From contig NZ_BMYF01000012.1 of the NCBI RefSeq assembly GCF_014652135.1, positions 48,735 to 112,734 of the forward strand: a DNA stretch of 64,000 nucleotides, given 5' to 3'. Both the position numbers and the translations under genes were made by a program. The notes beneath the pieces were generated by a model that worked only from the letters and a program-made list of their open reading frames with translations, was not told the origin of the DNA and did not search any database. Positions 53,192 to 62,102 of the stretch are shown piece by piece. The stretch is from Mongoliitalea lutea. GTDB taxonomy: Bacteria > Bacteroidota > Bacteroidia > Cytophagales > Cyclobacteriaceae. Every line of letters starts with the position of its first letter. Within the stretch, counting starts at the first letter, position 1.

Positions 53192-54338
53192 GAAGGGTAC
53201 AATTGTTTTTTTGCATAGTTCTTCGGAGCTCTACGGGGCATCCAAGATATTAATTTTCGTAATGGAGATAGTCCGTAAAATGGGCTTTTCCACAGTGGTA
53301 ATTTTGCCAGGAGATGGGCCCTTGAGAGAAGAAATGGAATCTTTGGGGATGGATGTGCGGATCATGAATTTGGGCATTCTTCGTAGAAAATATTTCTCCC
53401 CATTGGGGATTATCAACCGAGGAAAACGCTTGCTGAAAGCCTATCAGTTTTTGAAAGAACTGCATCAGCAAGAAGAAATTGCACTCATTTATTCCAATAC
53501 CTTGGCGGTAATTATTGGGGCGATCTTTGCTCGGAAGAAAAGGATCAAACATATATGGCATATTCATGAAATCTTACCCGGCCCAGAGTTTTTGATCAAG
53601 TTTTTGGCTAGGCAATTGGACCAAAGCACCCCTCAACCCTTGGTTGTATCCGAAGCAGTGGCTCAACATTGGAGGCCGCATTTGAAAGTAGCACATCCCA
53701 AAGTTATCCACAATGGGATGGATTATCGGGAATTTACTACCGCTAATAGGGAGTTAAGGACACATTTGGGAGTCCAGGATCATCAACGTGTCATCACCAT
53801 GGTGGGAAGAATTAACCCCGGTAAGGGGCAGCAATTTTTTCTACAAATGGCTCAGCAATTGATCAAAACTTATCCAAATACGATTTTTTGGATGGTAGGA
53901 GATCCCTATCCTGGCTATGAATACATACAGGAAGAGTTACATGCATTTATAGCGCAACATGGATTGTCTGATCATGTGGTGGATTTGGGTTTTCGAAGAG
54001 ATATCCCCGCCATTTTGAAAGCCTCGGATATCTTTGTCCTTCCTTCTATCCTACCAGATTCCTTTCCTACCGTAATATTGGAGGCGATGGCGGCAGGATT
54101 ACCTGTGGTAGCTTCAGATTCGGGAGGAGCAAGAGAAATGGTTTTCCACAATCAGACAGGATTTATTTTTCCAGTTGGAGATGAAGAAAAGGGTGTTTTG
54201 TACCTCAGTAAATTACTAGATAACCCTGATCATGCGGTTCAAATGGGCATGGCTGGTCAAAAAAGAGTGCTAGACTCATTTTCCTATAAAAAGTTTTCCA
54301 CATCAATAGAAGCATTTTTATGGAGTCAGATCAATTGA
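53184..54338 (+). CDS. Glycosyltransferase family 4
   Basis: A 384-residue GT-B enzyme. N-terminus KGTIVFLHSSSELYGASKILIFVMEIVRKMGFSTVVILPGDGPL; donor domain ITMVGRINPGKGQQFFLQMA and DHVVDLGFRRDIPAILKASDIFVLPSILPDSFPTVILEAMAAGLPVVASDSGGAREMV, with the E-x7-E region. It is cytoplasmic. It overlaps both neighbours (8 nt before, 19 nt after), so it belongs to the same operon. Confidence 0.92.
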   Translation: MDKKGTIVFLHSSSELYGASKILIFVMEIVRKMGFSTVVILPGDGPLREEMESLGMDVRIMNLGILRRKYFSPLGIINRGKRLLKAYQFLKELHQQEEIALIYSNTLAVIIGAIFARKKRIKHIWHIHEILPGPEFLIKFLARQLDQSTPQPLVVSEAVAQHWRPHLKVAHPKVIHNGMDYREFTTANRELRTHLGVQDHQRVITMVGRINPGKGQQFFLQMAQQLIKTYPNTIFWMVGDPYPGYEYIQEELHAFIAQHGLSDHVVDLGFRRDIPAILKASDIFVLPSILPDSFPTVILEAMAAGLPVVASDSGGAREMVFHNQTGFIFPVGDEEKGVLYLSKLLDNPDHAVQMGMAGQKRVLDSFSYKKFSTSIEAFLWSQIN

Positions 54339-55444
54339 AAGTAGCCATTTTGGGAGCCAAAGGCTATCCCTATGTTTATGGGGGATATGATACGATGGTT
54401 CGAGAATTAGGTGAGCGCCTACAAAAAAGAGGGGTTCAAGTGACTGTTTACTGCCATAGTGCTTTATTCAAAGAAAAGCCTTCCATAGTCAATGGCATTC
54501 ATTTGGTTTATTTGCCTGCGATTGAAAAGAAAAGCTTGACCCAATTGACACATTCTTTTCTTTCCATGGTTCATGCCTGTTTTTCAGATGTGGACGTAAT
54601 TTTTGTTGTCAATAGTGGTAATGGACCTTTTGGAGTTATCTCCAGACTTTTCCGCAAACCCACTGCCATCAATGTAGATGGCTTGGAATGGCTGCGTCCC
54701 AAGTGGAAAGGTTTTGGTTCGAAGTATTTCAAATGGTCCTCTCGCATGGCTACTCGTTGGTATGACCGCATCATCAATGATTCGGATGAAATGAGGAGAG
54801 TGTACTTGGAAGAATTTCAAACAGATTCCACCGTGATAGCCTATGGAGCAAACCCATCCAAAGGTGCTGATGTCTCTCTTTTAAAAAAGTGGAGTTTAGC
54901 CCCTGAGTCTTATTTTTTGATTGTGGGTAGATTAGTGCCTGACAATAATGCTGACTTAATTATTTCAGGTTTTTTGAAGTCCAACTCCCAAAGGAGATTG
55001 GTCGTTGTGGGAGATGTTCCTTTCCAAGATGCTTACGCTGAGGGCTTGAAAAATCTGAAGGACCCTCGTCTGTTATTTACGGGATATGTGACAGACCCGG
55101 AAGAATTGAAGTCCTTGTACCATCACTGCTTTGCATACTTTCACGGGCACGAATATGGAGGGACTAACCCCGCGATGTTGAAGGCCATGGGTTATGGCTG
55201 TGCAATTTTGGCATTGGATACCCCATTTAATCAAGAAATGCTTCAGCAAGGAAAGCATGGATGGTATTTTGAGAAAAACCTAGAATCTGTGGCGGAACTT
55301 GTAGCGAGAGCTGAGCAAAGCGTGGAAGAGATGCAGCATCTAAGAGAAACCGCCAGATTGGGACTCACGCAGCGATATAATTGGGACTATGTGACGGAGC
55401 AGTATTTACAGGTCTTTTTAGAGTTAAAGCAGGATAAGTGTTAA
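54320..55444 (+). CDS. DUF1972-type glycosyltransferase (rhamnosyltransferase-like)
   Basis: A 374-residue GT4 enzyme with the DUF1972 N-terminus: KVAILGAKGYPYVYGGYDTMVRELGERLQKRGVQVTVYCH, followed by FVVNSGNGPFGVISRLFRKPTAINVDGLEWLRPKWKG. The donor half has YFLIVGRLVPDNNADLIISGF and YFHGHEYGGTNPAMLKAMGYGCAILALDTPFN. DUF1972 members characterised in capsule loci transfer rhamnose or glucose; the sugar here is unknown. It is the last rightward gene of the operon and overlaps a convergent methyltransferase by 4 nt. Confidence 0.9.
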   Translation: MESDQLKVAILGAKGYPYVYGGYDTMVRELGERLQKRGVQVTVYCHSALFKEKPSIVNGIHLVYLPAIEKKSLTQLTHSFLSMVHACFSDVDVIFVVNSGNGPFGVISRLFRKPTAINVDGLEWLRPKWKGFGSKYFKWSSRMATRWYDRIINDSDEMRRVYLEEFQTDSTVIAYGANPSKGADVSLLKKWSLAPESYFLIVGRLVPDNNADLIISGFLKSNSQRRLVVVGDVPFQDAYAEGLKNLKDPRLLFTGYVTDPEELKSLYHHCFAYFHGHEYGGTNPAMLKAMGYGCAILALDTPFNQEMLQQGKHGWYFEKNLESVAELVARAEQSVEEMQHLRETARLGLTQRYNWDYVTEQYLQVFLELKQDKC

Positions 55445-56229
55445 TCCAAAGTAGCTTTTAGACCTATAACTAACTCACCAGATTCCCAAACAATGAACCC
55501 AAAGGACTTTAATTTGTCATAGATATAAGATTTGCTAATAAACTCTTCATGTACTTCTACAGCAATTACTTTCACAATAGATAAAAACCCTAGGTCACCT
55601 TCTTCAAAGATATACTTTTCATAACCCTCAATGTCCATTTTTAGCAACGCTATCTCAGTCAATCGGTATTTCTCAATCAGTTGTGGAATGGTGATTCCTT
55701 TAATCTCCCCTTGTGTGTTAGCTTTTACCGTTTTTGACCAATCTTTTCCATCTCGAAAATCATCGCTGATTGCAAATCGTAAGTTTTCTTTATGGGAAAT
55801 GGAGTACTTGAGTGCATTTATTTGTGGATAACTAGCTATGTTTTTACTTAAAACCACAAAGTTTTTTGGATCAGGTTCTACAGCCAAAACAGTTGAGTTA
55901 TCCACATGTTTTGAAAAATATATAGAGGAAAGTCCGATGTTAGCACCTAAATCCAAGATTGCACCAGCTATATTGTTTTCATTCAAAAGAACACAAATAG
56001 ATGCGTATTCCTGAAAATTAAAAATTTGTTCAAATACTTCAATATCGCTTGAACTTCCACCTCGTAGAAAAACTGGATGGGGGTTGGTGGTAGTTTGAAT
56101 AAGATAGACACCTTCTTCTTTTTGAAATGAATGGATCAATTTTGATGTTTTAACCCTACGCAAAAAAATCTGTTGTGGTGCGCCAAATGTGAAAACAAAT
56201 TTGTCAACTATCTCTGATAAAAAAGGCAT
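55441..56229 (-). CDS. FkbM-family methyltransferase
   Basis: A 262-residue SAM-dependent O-methyltransferase. Motif I AILDLGANIGLSSIYFSKHV, motif II VLAVEPDPKNFVVLSKNI and the FkbM signature LLKMDIEGYEKYIFEEGDLGFL are clear. Such enzymes methylate sugars in polysaccharide loci. It lies 5 bp downstream of a leftward glycosyltransferase, forming a small opposing operon. Three TTATCCACA motifs lie in or just before it. Confidence 0.9.
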   Translation of the reverse strand: MPFLSEIVDKFVFTFGAPQQIFLRRVKTSKLIHSFQKEEGVYLIQTTTNPHPVFLRGGSSSDIEVFEQIFNFQEYASICVLLNENNIAGAILDLGANIGLSSIYFSKHVDNSTVLAVEPDPKNFVVLSKNIASYPQINALKYSISHKENLRFAISDDFRDGKDWSKTVKANTQGEIKGITIPQLIEKYRLTEIALLKMDIEGYEKYIFEEGDLGFLSIVKVIAVEVHEEFISKSYIYDKLKSFGFIVWESGELVIGLKATLD

Positions 56230-56234
56230 GATAA

Positions 56235-57392
56235 TTAATGGTTTATAGTGTGGATAAGTATTCTTTTCATTTGTTTAGCCCATGTTGTCCAATTGAGCTC
56301 TTCTTCATATTTCTTTCTCGAAAAAGTCGATAATTTTTTGAGTTCTTCTGGGTTCTTTATCAAGCGTTCAAGTTCATCAGCATAAGCTACGGCAGACGCA
56401 TCATATTCCAATAAAATCCCATTAACCTTATTTTCTATTACATCCGCTACCCCTCCTGTGAAAGTACTAATTACAGGGACTCCATAAGCATTAGCTTCAC
56501 AAAATGCGACTGGGGTGCAATCAGCACGTGTAGGCATAAATAAAACATCTGCTTTACTTAGGTGCCTCTCCAGTACTTGGGCATCCTCTATTTTGTTCTT
56601 GTTCAAATAGGATATGACTTTCATGTAAGATCGCTTTACATCGGGGGTACATCCAATTACAGTTAATTGAAACTCAATGCCTCGTTTTTCTAAGATATCT
56701 AAACTTTCTATCACGATAGGTCCGCCTTTTCTAGTCCAATCTATTCCGATAAATAAGAGTGAGAATTGATCAGAATTGTTTTTTTCTTTCGACTGAAGGA
56801 TTGGTTTGTGGTCAATATTTGCCCCCATTTTTACCAAATAGGTATCTTTGGCTTGATATTTTTCGATAGCTGAACCTATAGCCCATTGGGAAGAAAAAAC
56901 TTGAGTTTTTGATTTTTGAATTGCTATCCTTTCAATCTCATTACTCTCCTCTATTGACTTTTGAGATAGATTTTTGAAAGCATCGTAATAGTGGCAAATC
57001 AAATCAAAAGTCGCATCTGAGAAGTAACAAATGGGTACTAGTGTTTGAAGATAGGCGATTTCTACGGACCCAGTTGGTGCAAAAACTACATCTATTTTTA
57101 GATTTTGGAGTTTTTTGGTGAAATAGTCTCCATGAACCTTGCTAAGAAATTGGTTATGAGCTAAGTTGTACTTTTTTCCATAGCGTAACCTGTGAAATAC
57201 CTTTAAGAAAAAATACCTAAATTTTAGATAAAGTTTCTGTCCAAACCCAAGCTTTACCGGACCAATCGCAATGACGGTGTTAAATTCCTCTTGTAGGGCT
57301 TGAAACATTCGAAAATAAATGCCTGACCATGACCGTTTGTTATTAGGGTCCAAAGCTGTCAAAAAACCTACGCGTATCTTGGATTTACTCAT
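56235..57392 (-). CDS. Glycosyltransferase family 4
   Basis: A 385-residue GT-B enzyme. The N-terminus KIRVGFLTALDPNNKRSWSGIYFRMFQALQEEFN leads to an acceptor domain; the donor domain shows FSLLFIGIDWTRKGGPIVIESLDIL, VLERHLSKADVLFMPTRADCTPVAFCEANAYGVPVISTFTGGVADVIENKVNG. The start overlaps the stop of the upstream 2'-5' RNA ligase-like gene (4 nt), and FkbM follows. Sampled lines are about 37% GC. Confidence 0.9.
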   Translation of the reverse strand: MSKSKIRVGFLTALDPNNKRSWSGIYFRMFQALQEEFNTVIAIGPVKLGFGQKLYLKFRYFFLKVFHRLRYGKKYNLAHNQFLSKVHGDYFTKKLQNLKIDVVFAPTGSVEIAYLQTLVPICYFSDATFDLICHYYDAFKNLSQKSIEESNEIERIAIQKSKTQVFSSQWAIGSAIEKYQAKDTYLVKMGANIDHKPILQSKEKNNSDQFSLLFIGIDWTRKGGPIVIESLDILEKRGIEFQLTVIGCTPDVKRSYMKVISYLNKNKIEDAQVLERHLSKADVLFMPTRADCTPVAFCEANAYGVPVISTFTGGVADVIENKVNGILLEYDASAVAYADELERLIKNPEELKKLSTFSRKKYEEELNWTTWAKQMKRILIHTINH

Positions 57393-57958
57393 GTGGGATT
57401 ATTTTCTAATGACAGTAAAGGAAAGCTTTGAATAAGTACCCATCTTCCCTCGATGCGTTTGAGCAAAGCAACGGAATTTACTGGATATACATGGTCAAAA
57501 GCTTGCTTTTTGATGAATTGCCAATACTCATCAAATTTAGCTACTTTGATATCTTTAAATGCTACTGTCATGTGCGGGTGAAAAGATTTATCCGAAAGCT
57601 CAATTGGTTGTTTCAGTTCAGTTTTTGCAAACTCCCCAAGCGATCGTTGCATTTCCAATAGTTCAGGTGTAGGGACTACATCAATGAAAATCACTCTTCT
57701 GCCAAATTTATTGAAGCCAGAAAGTTTAAGATGAAAAGCTCTTTTGTCTTTAAAAAAGCCCTGAAGTAAACGGGTGAGCTTCTCTTCTTTTAATTCATTC
57801 CAATGAAATGGCATTTTGATGGTAATATGTGCGGGAGATTTTAGTGCATATTTGATATTAAAATTTTCCTTCAATAACTCCTTTAAATCAGTAGCTTTTT
57901 CCTGAATGACACCCTCAGGAACTAATGCGATAAAGTACTTAGCGAATGATTTTGCCAT
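57389..57958 (-). CDS. 2'-5' RNA ligase-like phosphoesterase
   Basis: A 2H-superfamily protein of about 189 residues. Both catalytic HxT motifs are present: HITIKM near residue 43 and HPHMTVAF about 90 residues later. This family includes ThpR RNA cyclic phosphodiesterases. I start at MAKSFAKYFIALVPEG; three codons upstream are also open. It is translationally coupled to a glycosyltransferase, an unexpected partner, so the coupling may only reflect compact packing. Confidence 0.85.
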   Translation of the reverse strand: MAKSFAKYFIALVPEGVIQEKATDLKELLKENFNIKYALKSPAHITIKMPFHWNELKEEKLTRLLQGFFKDKRAFHLKLSGFNKFGRRVIFIDVVPTPELLEMQRSLGEFAKTELKQPIELSDKSFHPHMTVAFKDIKVAKFDEYWQFIKKQAFDHVYPVNSVALLKRIEGRWVLIQSFPLLSLENNPT

Positions 57959-58087
57959 TTGACACAAATATATTGGTTTTTGTAGGATGAAATGTTTTTC
58001 TTAGTGAGGAGTAAACAAAAAGGCATCTCCTTTTTTTGGATGTTTTTTTAATTTGTAACTTGAGACTGAATTCAGAAATAACCGCAT

Positions 58088-58999
58088 ATGAAGAATTTTG
58101 AAAGGGCCATGATAGGCCTTGATTTATCAGAGATGGATGAAATTATCCTTCCAAAAGTTTTTGCGCTTTCCGATTTGCTTGGCTTGAAGAAGTTGTACTT
58201 CATTCATATAGCCAAGGATTTTATAATTCCCGATGAAATAAAAGCTAATTATCCAGATCTAGCAGTTCCTGTCGATGAAACTTTAAATAAAGAGATTGAG
58301 CAGGCTTTAAAGAAGTATCCCATCCCTGCTGAGTTGGAATACGAGATTATAATCATGGAAGGCAAACCAATGATGAATGTCTTGAAAACAGCTAGTAATA
58401 AGGATGTTGACCTGATAATCATGGGTCGAAAAGAGCGTTTGGAAGGCTCTGGCTCTTTGGCAAAAACGATGGCTCAAAAGGCACCATGCTCGGTGCTGTT
58501 TTTGACAGAAGATACCAATGTGGCAGTTCCTAAGAAGATTTTGATTCCAATGGATTTTTCCTCCCATTCTATTCTAACACTTCAATTTGCTGAACGGGTT
58601 TCACAAGAGTTGGGAGCAGAAGTAGTTGGCATGCATATTTATGAGGTTCCTATTGGCTATTACAAGACCGGTAAATCCTTTGAAGAATTCGCAACCTTGA
58701 TGAGAAAGCATGCGGAAGCGGATTTTCAAAACTTTTTGAAGAAAAATAATCATGCACCAATTGAATGTTTATTTGAATTGAAAACCAATAAGGGAAGAGC
58801 AGAAATGATCATCGAGACGGGCAAAAAACATGGAGTTGATTTGGTGATTATGGGAAGTAGGGGAAGAACAGGTTCGGCAGCCGTATTATTAGGTAGTGTA
58901 GCAGAGACCTTGGTTCAAAAAAACAATCAAGTTCCTATGCTGATAGTCAAGAAAAAAGGAGAAACAATGGGCTTTTTAGAGGCTTTATCAAGAATCTAA
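58088..58999 (+). CDS. Tandem universal stress protein (UspA-like)
   Basis: A 303-residue protein with two Usp domains (about 1-140 and 148-290). The second has the ATP-binding pattern G-x2-G-x9-GS in GSRGRTGSAAVLLGS; in the first, the matching GRKERLEGSGSL lacks the second glycine, so it is probably degenerate. Cytoplasmic; acts in stress adaptation. Monocistronic, with a shared terminator downstream. Confidence 0.92.
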   Translation: MKNFERAMIGLDLSEMDEIILPKVFALSDLLGLKKLYFIHIAKDFIIPDEIKANYPDLAVPVDETLNKEIEQALKKYPIPAELEYEIIIMEGKPMMNVLKTASNKDVDLIIMGRKERLEGSGSLAKTMAQKAPCSVLFLTEDTNVAVPKKILIPMDFSSHSILTLQFAERVSQELGAEVVGMHIYEVPIGYYKTGKSFEEFATLMRKHAEADFQNFLKKNNHAPIECLFELKTNKGRAEMIIETGKKHGVDLVIMGSRGRTGSAAVLLGSVAETLVQKNNQVPMLIVKKKGETMGFLEALSRI

Positions 59000-59013
59000 A
59001 AGTTTCAATTAAA

Positions 59014-59051
59014 AAGCCCTTCGAGTATGTATAATTTGAAGGGCTTCTTTT
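59014..59051. terminator. Bidirectional terminator between usp and the sugar transferase
   Basis: AAGCCCTTC and GAAGGGCTT form a perfect 9-bp stem with a 15-nt loop; A-rich on the left and T-rich (interrupted by C) on the right, suiting both convergent genes. Confidence 0.82.
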
Positions 59052-59066
59052 TGTTATCAGTAATTT

Positions 59067-60452
59067 TTAATAGGCATTTTCACGATTTTGGAGAAGTTCA
59101 TAGATTGTTCGTAAACAAATGCTTAAATCCATCCAAATAGACCAATTTTGAATATAAAAATAATCAAGTTTCACGCGTGAACGGATTTGATAAGGATTTT
59201 CAATTTCCCCCCTAAAGCCTTTTACTTGAGCTAGACCTGTAATTCCAGGTTTGATCTTATGTCGACTATTATATTTTTCGATTTGGGTCTTAAAAACATT
59301 GTTCATAGGGATAGTATGTGGTCTTGGTCCAACAATTGACATATCCCCTACTAAAACATTTAAAAACTGAGGCATTTCATCTAAAGATGTATTTCTAAGG
59401 AAAGCACCTATTTTTGTTACTCTAGGATCATTTTTGGTAGCTTGGTGCGTGTCAGCATAATCGTTTGGAGTCATGGAACGAAACTTCAAACACTTGAATA
59501 CTTTATTGTTCACCCCATTTCTTTCTTGGATAAAAAATACGGGCCCTTTCGACTCAAGTTTGATCAATAACCCTACTAAGGGAATCAACCAACTAAGAAT
59601 GAAAACCATTACAAAAAGTGAAAAAACAATATCAAAGCTTCGTTTGAAAAAACGATTCAATAGACTATCTAATGGTATTTCATTGACATTGATGACAAAA
59701 AAATCACCATATTTTGAAAAGGAAAGGTTTTTTTCTAATTGTAAGCTACCCCCAGGTATTATTTTTACCTTAATGTAATGATCATCAGCAAAATTGATGA
59801 TTTTTCTAACCAAACTCTCTTTCAAACTCTCATTAATGTAAATTACATCTAAATCCAAATTATTTGCATTCTCGAAAAAATCCGCAATTGTGCCTTTTGT
59901 CTGTTCACAAGTGGATATGTCATCATAATAACCTAGAAACTGAATTCCAAAATCCCTACGAAGGTTAAACACATTTTCAAGTTTGGCACTGCTACTGCCC
60001 TTTCCTATGATGATAGCTTTTCTATGATTAAATCCAAATGCTCTGGTTTTTCTTAAGATGAGATGAATTCCAGTTCTGTAAACTCCGATAAGTAAAAATA
60101 ACGAGCTGGCTAAAGTTATGAAATATACCAAACGCAATGCATCTGAATATACAGGCATCCAAACTATAGCAACTATTGCTAGAAACCATACTAAAGAACC
60201 TAATAACTTATTAAGCGTGCGCTGAGCTTCGCTTGTTCTTCCAAATCTATAATCTTTTCGTAGAATGGTAATTACTAACCAAACCATTATAAAGATTGAA
60301 AATGTAGAGAATTCTGGGTGAGAAACTGCCCCATAATCTTTAAGCAAATAGCCCGTTAAGAAAAATGATAGTATAACTACTAGTACGTCGCCTACTACAA
60401 AAAACCAAGGAAAGTATTTTTCAAACTTTTTTTCCATAAAAATATCATTCAT
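59067..60452 (-). CDS. Polyprenyl-phosphate sugar-1-phosphate transferase (initiating enzyme)
   Basis: A 461-residue WcaJ/WbaP-type enzyme that starts repeat-unit synthesis on undecaprenyl phosphate. There are about four N-terminal helices (FFVVGDVLVVILSFFLTGYLL, FSIFIMVWLVITILR, LVWFLAIVAIVWMPV, LVYFITLASSLFLLIGVY), a nucleotide-fold middle (AIIIGKGSSSAKLENV), then the catalytic region KRSFDIVFSLFVMVFILSW..GPVFFIQERNGVNNKVFKCLKFRSM and SLDEMPQFLNVLVGDMSIVGPRPH. It lies apart from the main operon; AT-rich (about 38% GC in two counted lines). Met6 is an alternative start. Confidence 0.93.
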   Translation of the reverse strand: MNDIFMEKKFEKYFPWFFVVGDVLVVILSFFLTGYLLKDYGAVSHPEFSTFSIFIMVWLVITILRKDYRFGRTSEAQRTLNKLLGSLVWFLAIVAIVWMPVYSDALRLVYFITLASSLFLLIGVYRTGIHLILRKTRAFGFNHRKAIIIGKGSSSAKLENVFNLRRDFGIQFLGYYDDISTCEQTKGTIADFFENANNLDLDVIYINESLKESLVRKIINFADDHYIKVKIIPGGSLQLEKNLSFSKYGDFFVINVNEIPLDSLLNRFFKRSFDIVFSLFVMVFILSWLIPLVGLLIKLESKGPVFFIQERNGVNNKVFKCLKFRSMTPNDYADTHQATKNDPRVTKIGAFLRNTSLDEMPQFLNVLVGDMSIVGPRPHTIPMNNVFKTQIEKYNSRHKIKPGITGLAQVKGFRGEIENPYQIRSRVKLDYFYIQNWSIWMDLSICLRTIYELLQNRENAY

Positions 60453-60623
60453 GCAAATACGAAAAATTAGCCATTATTGGATTTAATTTTTCATACTTTT
60501 TTTCGATCAAACAGCTAAATTTTAAATTGTGTGTAAAATTAAGAAAGAATCCCAATGCTCTATTAATTTTGTCGGAATAAATTTGATAACGAACTAAGGT
60601 AATTGCTATCTTAGCTGTATAAT

Positions 60624-61292
60624 ATGAACTATTTTAAATCATTATTTGCTTCCTCAGATCAACCAGAATCCTTGGGTTATAAACTTCGAAACAAAAGGTT
60701 TATTGATTTCGAAAATCTCTTGAACAAAAATTTTGCCAAAAATAAAAAAATTAGCATTCTAGATGTCGGTGGTACAGCCTATTTTTGGGAAGACAAAAAT
60801 ATCTTTCAATCCGGTAGAATTGAAATCACTCTTTTAAATATTACAGTAGAAAGTAATTTACCCAAAGGAATGAGGAGTGTTGCAGGTGATGCTACGCAAA
60901 TGCCAGAATTTGATACAGATAGTTTTGACTTAGTTTTTTCGAATTCTGTCATAGAGCATTTATACACTTGGGAAAATCAGTTAAAGATGGCTAAGGAATG
61001 CATGCGGGTGGGAAAGTACTACTTTATCCAAACTCCCAACAAGCATTTTCCAATCGAGGCCCACTATGTGCTGCCATTCGTTCAGTACATACCAAAATCA
61101 TGGACCTTTGCGGTATTGACCAAAACAAAATTAAGTAGAGGGATGCGGTGGTCTTCAATTGACGCACAGCAATACTTGGATGAAATACGGCTGCTCTCTT
61201 TTGCTGAAATGAAGAATTTATTTCCCGGAAGTAATATTTATCTGGAGAAATTTTTTGGTCTAAACAAGTCCCTTACCGCCCATAATCTCTGA
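60624..61292 (+). CDS. Class I SAM-dependent methyltransferase
   Basis: A 222-residue enzyme. Motif I is ISILDVGGTAYFWEDKN, with GDATQMPEFDTDSFDLVFSNSVIEHLYTWENQLKMAKE forming motifs III-IV, typical of Methyltransf_11. It is divergent from the initiating sugar transferase across a 171-bp AT-rich space with a TAAATTTG element at 60578. Methylation of polysaccharide sugars is a guess from context. Confidence 0.82.
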   Translation: MNYFKSLFASSDQPESLGYKLRNKRFIDFENLLNKNFAKNKKISILDVGGTAYFWEDKNIFQSGRIEITLLNITVESNLPKGMRSVAGDATQMPEFDTDSFDLVFSNSVIEHLYTWENQLKMAKECMRVGKYYFIQTPNKHFPIEAHYVLPFVQYIPKSWTFAVLTKTKLSRGMRWSSIDAQQYLDEIRLLSFAEMKNLFPGSNIYLEKFFGLNKSLTAHNL

Positions 61293-61375
61293 TGGCCATT
61301 TTAAAAATATAGACTCGAAATTTAAACGTTTTGAGATGTTTAATGGTCTAAAGATAGCATAAACCTAACCTACAT

Positions 61376-61966
61376 ATGAAAACACTATTGACATCCGTAC
61401 TCATGCTTTTGGCTGCTTTTTTTGCAGGAGGACCAACTGTAGAAACTATGACTGTTTCCAAATCTGAAAGCACAGTTACTTGGAAGGGCAGGAAAGTAAC
61501 TGGTGAGCATTTTGGAAAAGTAACTATCTCCAAAGCTGATTTACAGGTTGTGAACAACCGCATCACAGGCGGTTCATTTGAAATGGATATGACGAGCATC
61601 ACGGTAGAAGATATCAAGGATGCCAATTCCAACAAACGCCTTACTGACCATTTGAAATCAGATGATTTCTTTTCTGTGGATAAGTTCAACAAAGCAAGTA
61701 TGGTTATCAAAGATGCCAAAACCAACAATGGTAAAGATTATCAAATGACTGCTGACTTGACTATCAAAGGGATTACACAACCTGTTACATTCAATGCCAA
61801 AGCAGAAATGCAAGGCAATAAAATGGTTGCTACCTCAAACATTCTCTTCGATCGTACCAAGTATGACATTAAATACCGCTCTGGAAATTATTTTGAAAAC
61901 TTGGCGGATCGATTGATTTATGATGATGTTGAATTGGAAGTACGATTGGTGGCAACTGCTTCTTAA
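61376..61966 (+). CDS. Secreted YceI-family protein
   Basis: A 196-residue periplasmic lipocalin-like protein that binds isoprenoid or other lipids in characterised members. The signal peptide is MKTLLTSVLMLLAAFFAGG; the beta-barrel follows: STVTWKGRKVTGEHFGKV, GGSFEMDMTSITVED, LTDHLKSDDFFSVDKFNKASMVI, LTIKGITQPVTFNA and FDRTKYDIKYRSGNYF. These are standard YceI landmarks. Monocistronic with a strong terminator. Confidence 0.94.
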   Translation: MKTLLTSVLMLLAAFFAGGPTVETMTVSKSESTVTWKGRKVTGEHFGKVTISKADLQVVNNRITGGSFEMDMTSITVEDIKDANSNKRLTDHLKSDDFFSVDKFNKASMVIKDAKTNNGKDYQMTADLTIKGITQPVTFNAKAEMQGNKMVATSNILFDRTKYDIKYRSGNYFENLADRLIYDDVELEVRLVATAS

Positions 61967-62006
61967 TAGGACAAATTCTTTTCGTACCAAATCAATCATT
62001 TAAGTA

Positions 62007-62049
62007 AGTCCCCTTCGTTATACTAGGAACGAAGGGGACTCTTTTTTTT
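62007..62049 (+). terminator. Strong terminator after the yceI-like gene
   Basis: AGTCCCCTTCGTT and AACGAAGGGGACT form a perfect 13-bp stem with an 8-nt loop, followed by C and T8. Confidence 0.93.
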
Positions 62050-62102
62050 AAAATATTGTTAACGAAACATCAAAAAGCCCCATTGTTTAGTAATTTAGCC
62101 TT

